Assembly: GCA_024516035.1 (NCBI GenBank)
Contig: CM044961.1
Location: 34,138,953-34,202,952 of the forward strand
Reading direction: 5' to 3'
Length of the DNA stretch: 64,000 nucleotides
From: Bactericera cockerelli
Taxonomy: Eukaryota > Arthropoda > Insecta > Hemiptera > Triozidae
Shown here: in pieces, positions 62,856 through 64,000 of the stretch
How positions within the stretch are numbered: the first letter of the stretch is position 1
Layout: each line of letters begins with the position of its first letter
Translations under genes and position numbers: made by a program
Notes under the pieces: model-generated
Told to the model about the DNA's origin: nothing
Seen by the model: the letters and a program-made list of their open reading frames with translations, nothing else
Databases searched by the model: none

Positions 62856-63595
62856 CTGGAACAAATGAAGGAAAAAAATATGAAATCGAAGCTATTTTTT
62901 TTTTTTTTTACAAAAATTAAACATTACTTACGATTTCTGATATTAGAAATTTTCGGAAGTAATATCTATACCACAGTGTCTAGCCGGGGAGAAGACAAGT
63001 GGCGCGCTAGAGGACTATAAACAGAGAAAGGACTAGACAACACTAACAAGCCAGGCTAGCTTGCAGTTTCCCAAGAATTTAACGGATTATAAAGAAAAAG
63101 TCCAGGTAAGAAAGTTTAAAGAGTATTTCTACAATTCATAAAATAAAATACATAATTATCTGATTGAATTTTCAAAATAACTGTCAAAAAAACATTTCTT
63201 TCTATACCTTATAGGTAAAAATAACACCCTTTAGTGGAAGGTAACCACCAGGCGAGATTACTGCTCAAACCATTTTCTACCACCTAACCCTCAGAGTCTT
63301 ATTATAATGTGGTCTAAAACTCAAACTAACGAAGAAAAATTCTTGCACTTAAGATTTTCCCATATTTTGTCTTTAAAATAAAAATAATAATCGGGTAAGA
63401 AAGTTTATTTCTACAGTTCATAAAATTAAGTACCCTACATATATCGGATTAACTTTTCAAATATTATTGTAGAAAAAAAAAAAAAAAAAAAAAAAATGCT
63501 ACCTGTTCAAATATGGTCCAGGATATGGCACTCATGAGAGTTCTCTTCACCACGCGTGGTACGAATCCTTGCACATAGCCTGCTAGTCCATGGTC
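62820..63595 (-). CDS. SLC25A38: SLC25A38-like mitochondrial glycine carrier, 3' two coding exons
   Basis: Inner-membrane carrier that imports glycine for haem synthesis (known for SLC25A38 / yeast Hem25). Only the C-terminal end is inside the window. The exon 63595-63503 encodes DHGLAGYVQGFVPRVVKRTL then MSAISWTIFEQ, matching the last transmembrane helix signature (G-G-PR--RRTLM-A--WT-YE) of this carrier. It splices in phase 0 to 62855-62820, which encodes MTRILSAPLVS and TAG. Both introns have GT/AG borders. Other SLC25 members lack the RTLM...WT pattern, but only 42 aa are visible, so the subfamily is likely rather than certain. Confidence 0.7.
62880..62970. repeat. Interspersed repeat J
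   Basis: ACTTACGATTTCTGATATTA and GAAATTTTCGGAAGTAATAT, in the last intron of the SLC25A38-like gene. Confidence 0.5.
63220..63355 (-). mobile_element. SINE family C, 3' half
   Basis: AACACCCTTTAGTGGAAGGT, GCGAGATTACTGCTCAAACC, CTAACCCTCAGAGTCTTATT and GTGGTCTAAAACTCAAACTA. Confidence 0.8.
63503..63595 (-). CDS. SLC25A38: SLC25A38-like penultimate exon
   Basis: 93 nt, phase 0 both ends; acceptor GTGTTTACTTCCAG, donor GAACAG|GTAGCA. The upstream exons are beyond position 64000. Confidence 0.75.
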
Positions 63596-63639
63596 CTGGA
63601 AGTAAACACAAAAATCACGTAAGCATCACCCCTATGTTT

Positions 63640-64000
63640 CTTACTTCAATTTTATTTCTAATATTAGAAATCGGAAGAAAGTACAATACTTTTTTGTAAA
63701 AATAAATACATATTTTTTTGCTCCCATTTTATTTTTTTCATATTTCTGGATATTTTCTGAACAACTTTAGTTTTCTGTCCGTCTGTTGACTACCTTCCTT
63801 GTAACGCGCAAATCTCAGAAACTACTGAACGGATTTCGACGAAATATTGTGGACTCATATAGGAGACGTATTGTAGATGGTCCCATTTTAAATTCATCAA
63901 CTTCGCACTAGCAGTTCTTGGTGATAGAGACCATGCGTCTGACCAGTAACTTTTTACCTATACGCTTATATCTCGTAAACGGTATAGTATAGTACGAGGT
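63640..64000. repeat. Repeat J plus an ACTACTGAACGGATTTCGAC repeat
   Basis: 63650-63790 resembles the J region at 8160. From 63800 GCGCAAATCTCAGAAACTAC and TGAACGGATTTCGACGAAAT belong to a word class common in arthropod transposable elements. It runs off the window edge. Confidence 0.45.

Overview
This is a window of an animal nuclear genome, most likely an insect. The evidence is intron-rich genes, GC-rich exons set in AT-rich introns, an osa/ARID1 gene that reads closer to the insect form than to the vertebrate one, and a dense load of SINEs and MITEs. The order cannot be fixed from the sequence; a hemipteran with a large genome is a guess. There is no prokaryotic, viral or organellar gene organisation.

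Three protein-coding genes are supported. (1) An LDAH-like lipid-droplet hydrolase on the + strand (10918-16722, four coding exons, about 324 aa once one extra base is allowed for). (2) The osa/ARID1 subunit of the BAF-type SWI/SNF chromatin-remodelling complex on the - strand (coding 45992 down to 32857, five coding exons, about 1656 aa once two missing bases are allowed for), with candidate non-coding 5' exons and a promoter up to about 50.4 kb. (3) The last two coding exons of an SLC25A38-like mitochondrial glycine carrier on the - strand (63595 down to 62820); the rest lies beyond the right edge. LDAH and osa are convergent. osa and SLC25A38 are in tandem on the - strand. The three genes show no shared pathway.

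Layout. 1-10.9 kb: repeat-rich intergenic DNA with SINEs, a hAT-like MITE with an 8-bp target duplication, a Helitron and microsatellites. 10.9-16.7 kb: LDAH, with nested transposons in intron 1 and a six-fold tandem repeat of the exon 3 splice donor. 16.7-31.7 kb: intergenic SINEs (tRNA-headed and 5S-rRNA-headed), purine-rich tracts, a degenerate 18-bp motif array, a long hairpin and TTAA-flanked MITEs. 31.7-46 kb: osa, with a direct duplication flanking a LINE fragment and a 1.8-kb long-TIR element in its introns. 46-50.8 kb: a repeat-poor stretch read as the osa 5' intron and promoter. 50.9-54.7 kb: SINE-rich. 54.8-62.3 kb: two head-to-head arrays of a 289-bp satellite monomer, which look like a foldback-type element. 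62.8-63.6 kb: SLC25A38 exons. 63.6-64 kb: repeats.

At least eight interspersed families recur and are lettered A to H here: A-F have tRNA-like heads (B box GGTTCRA-type), G has a 5S rRNA-like head, and H is a short element of unknown origin. Families F and G share the same body behind different heads. No search tools were used; names rest on recognition of motifs and splice signals.
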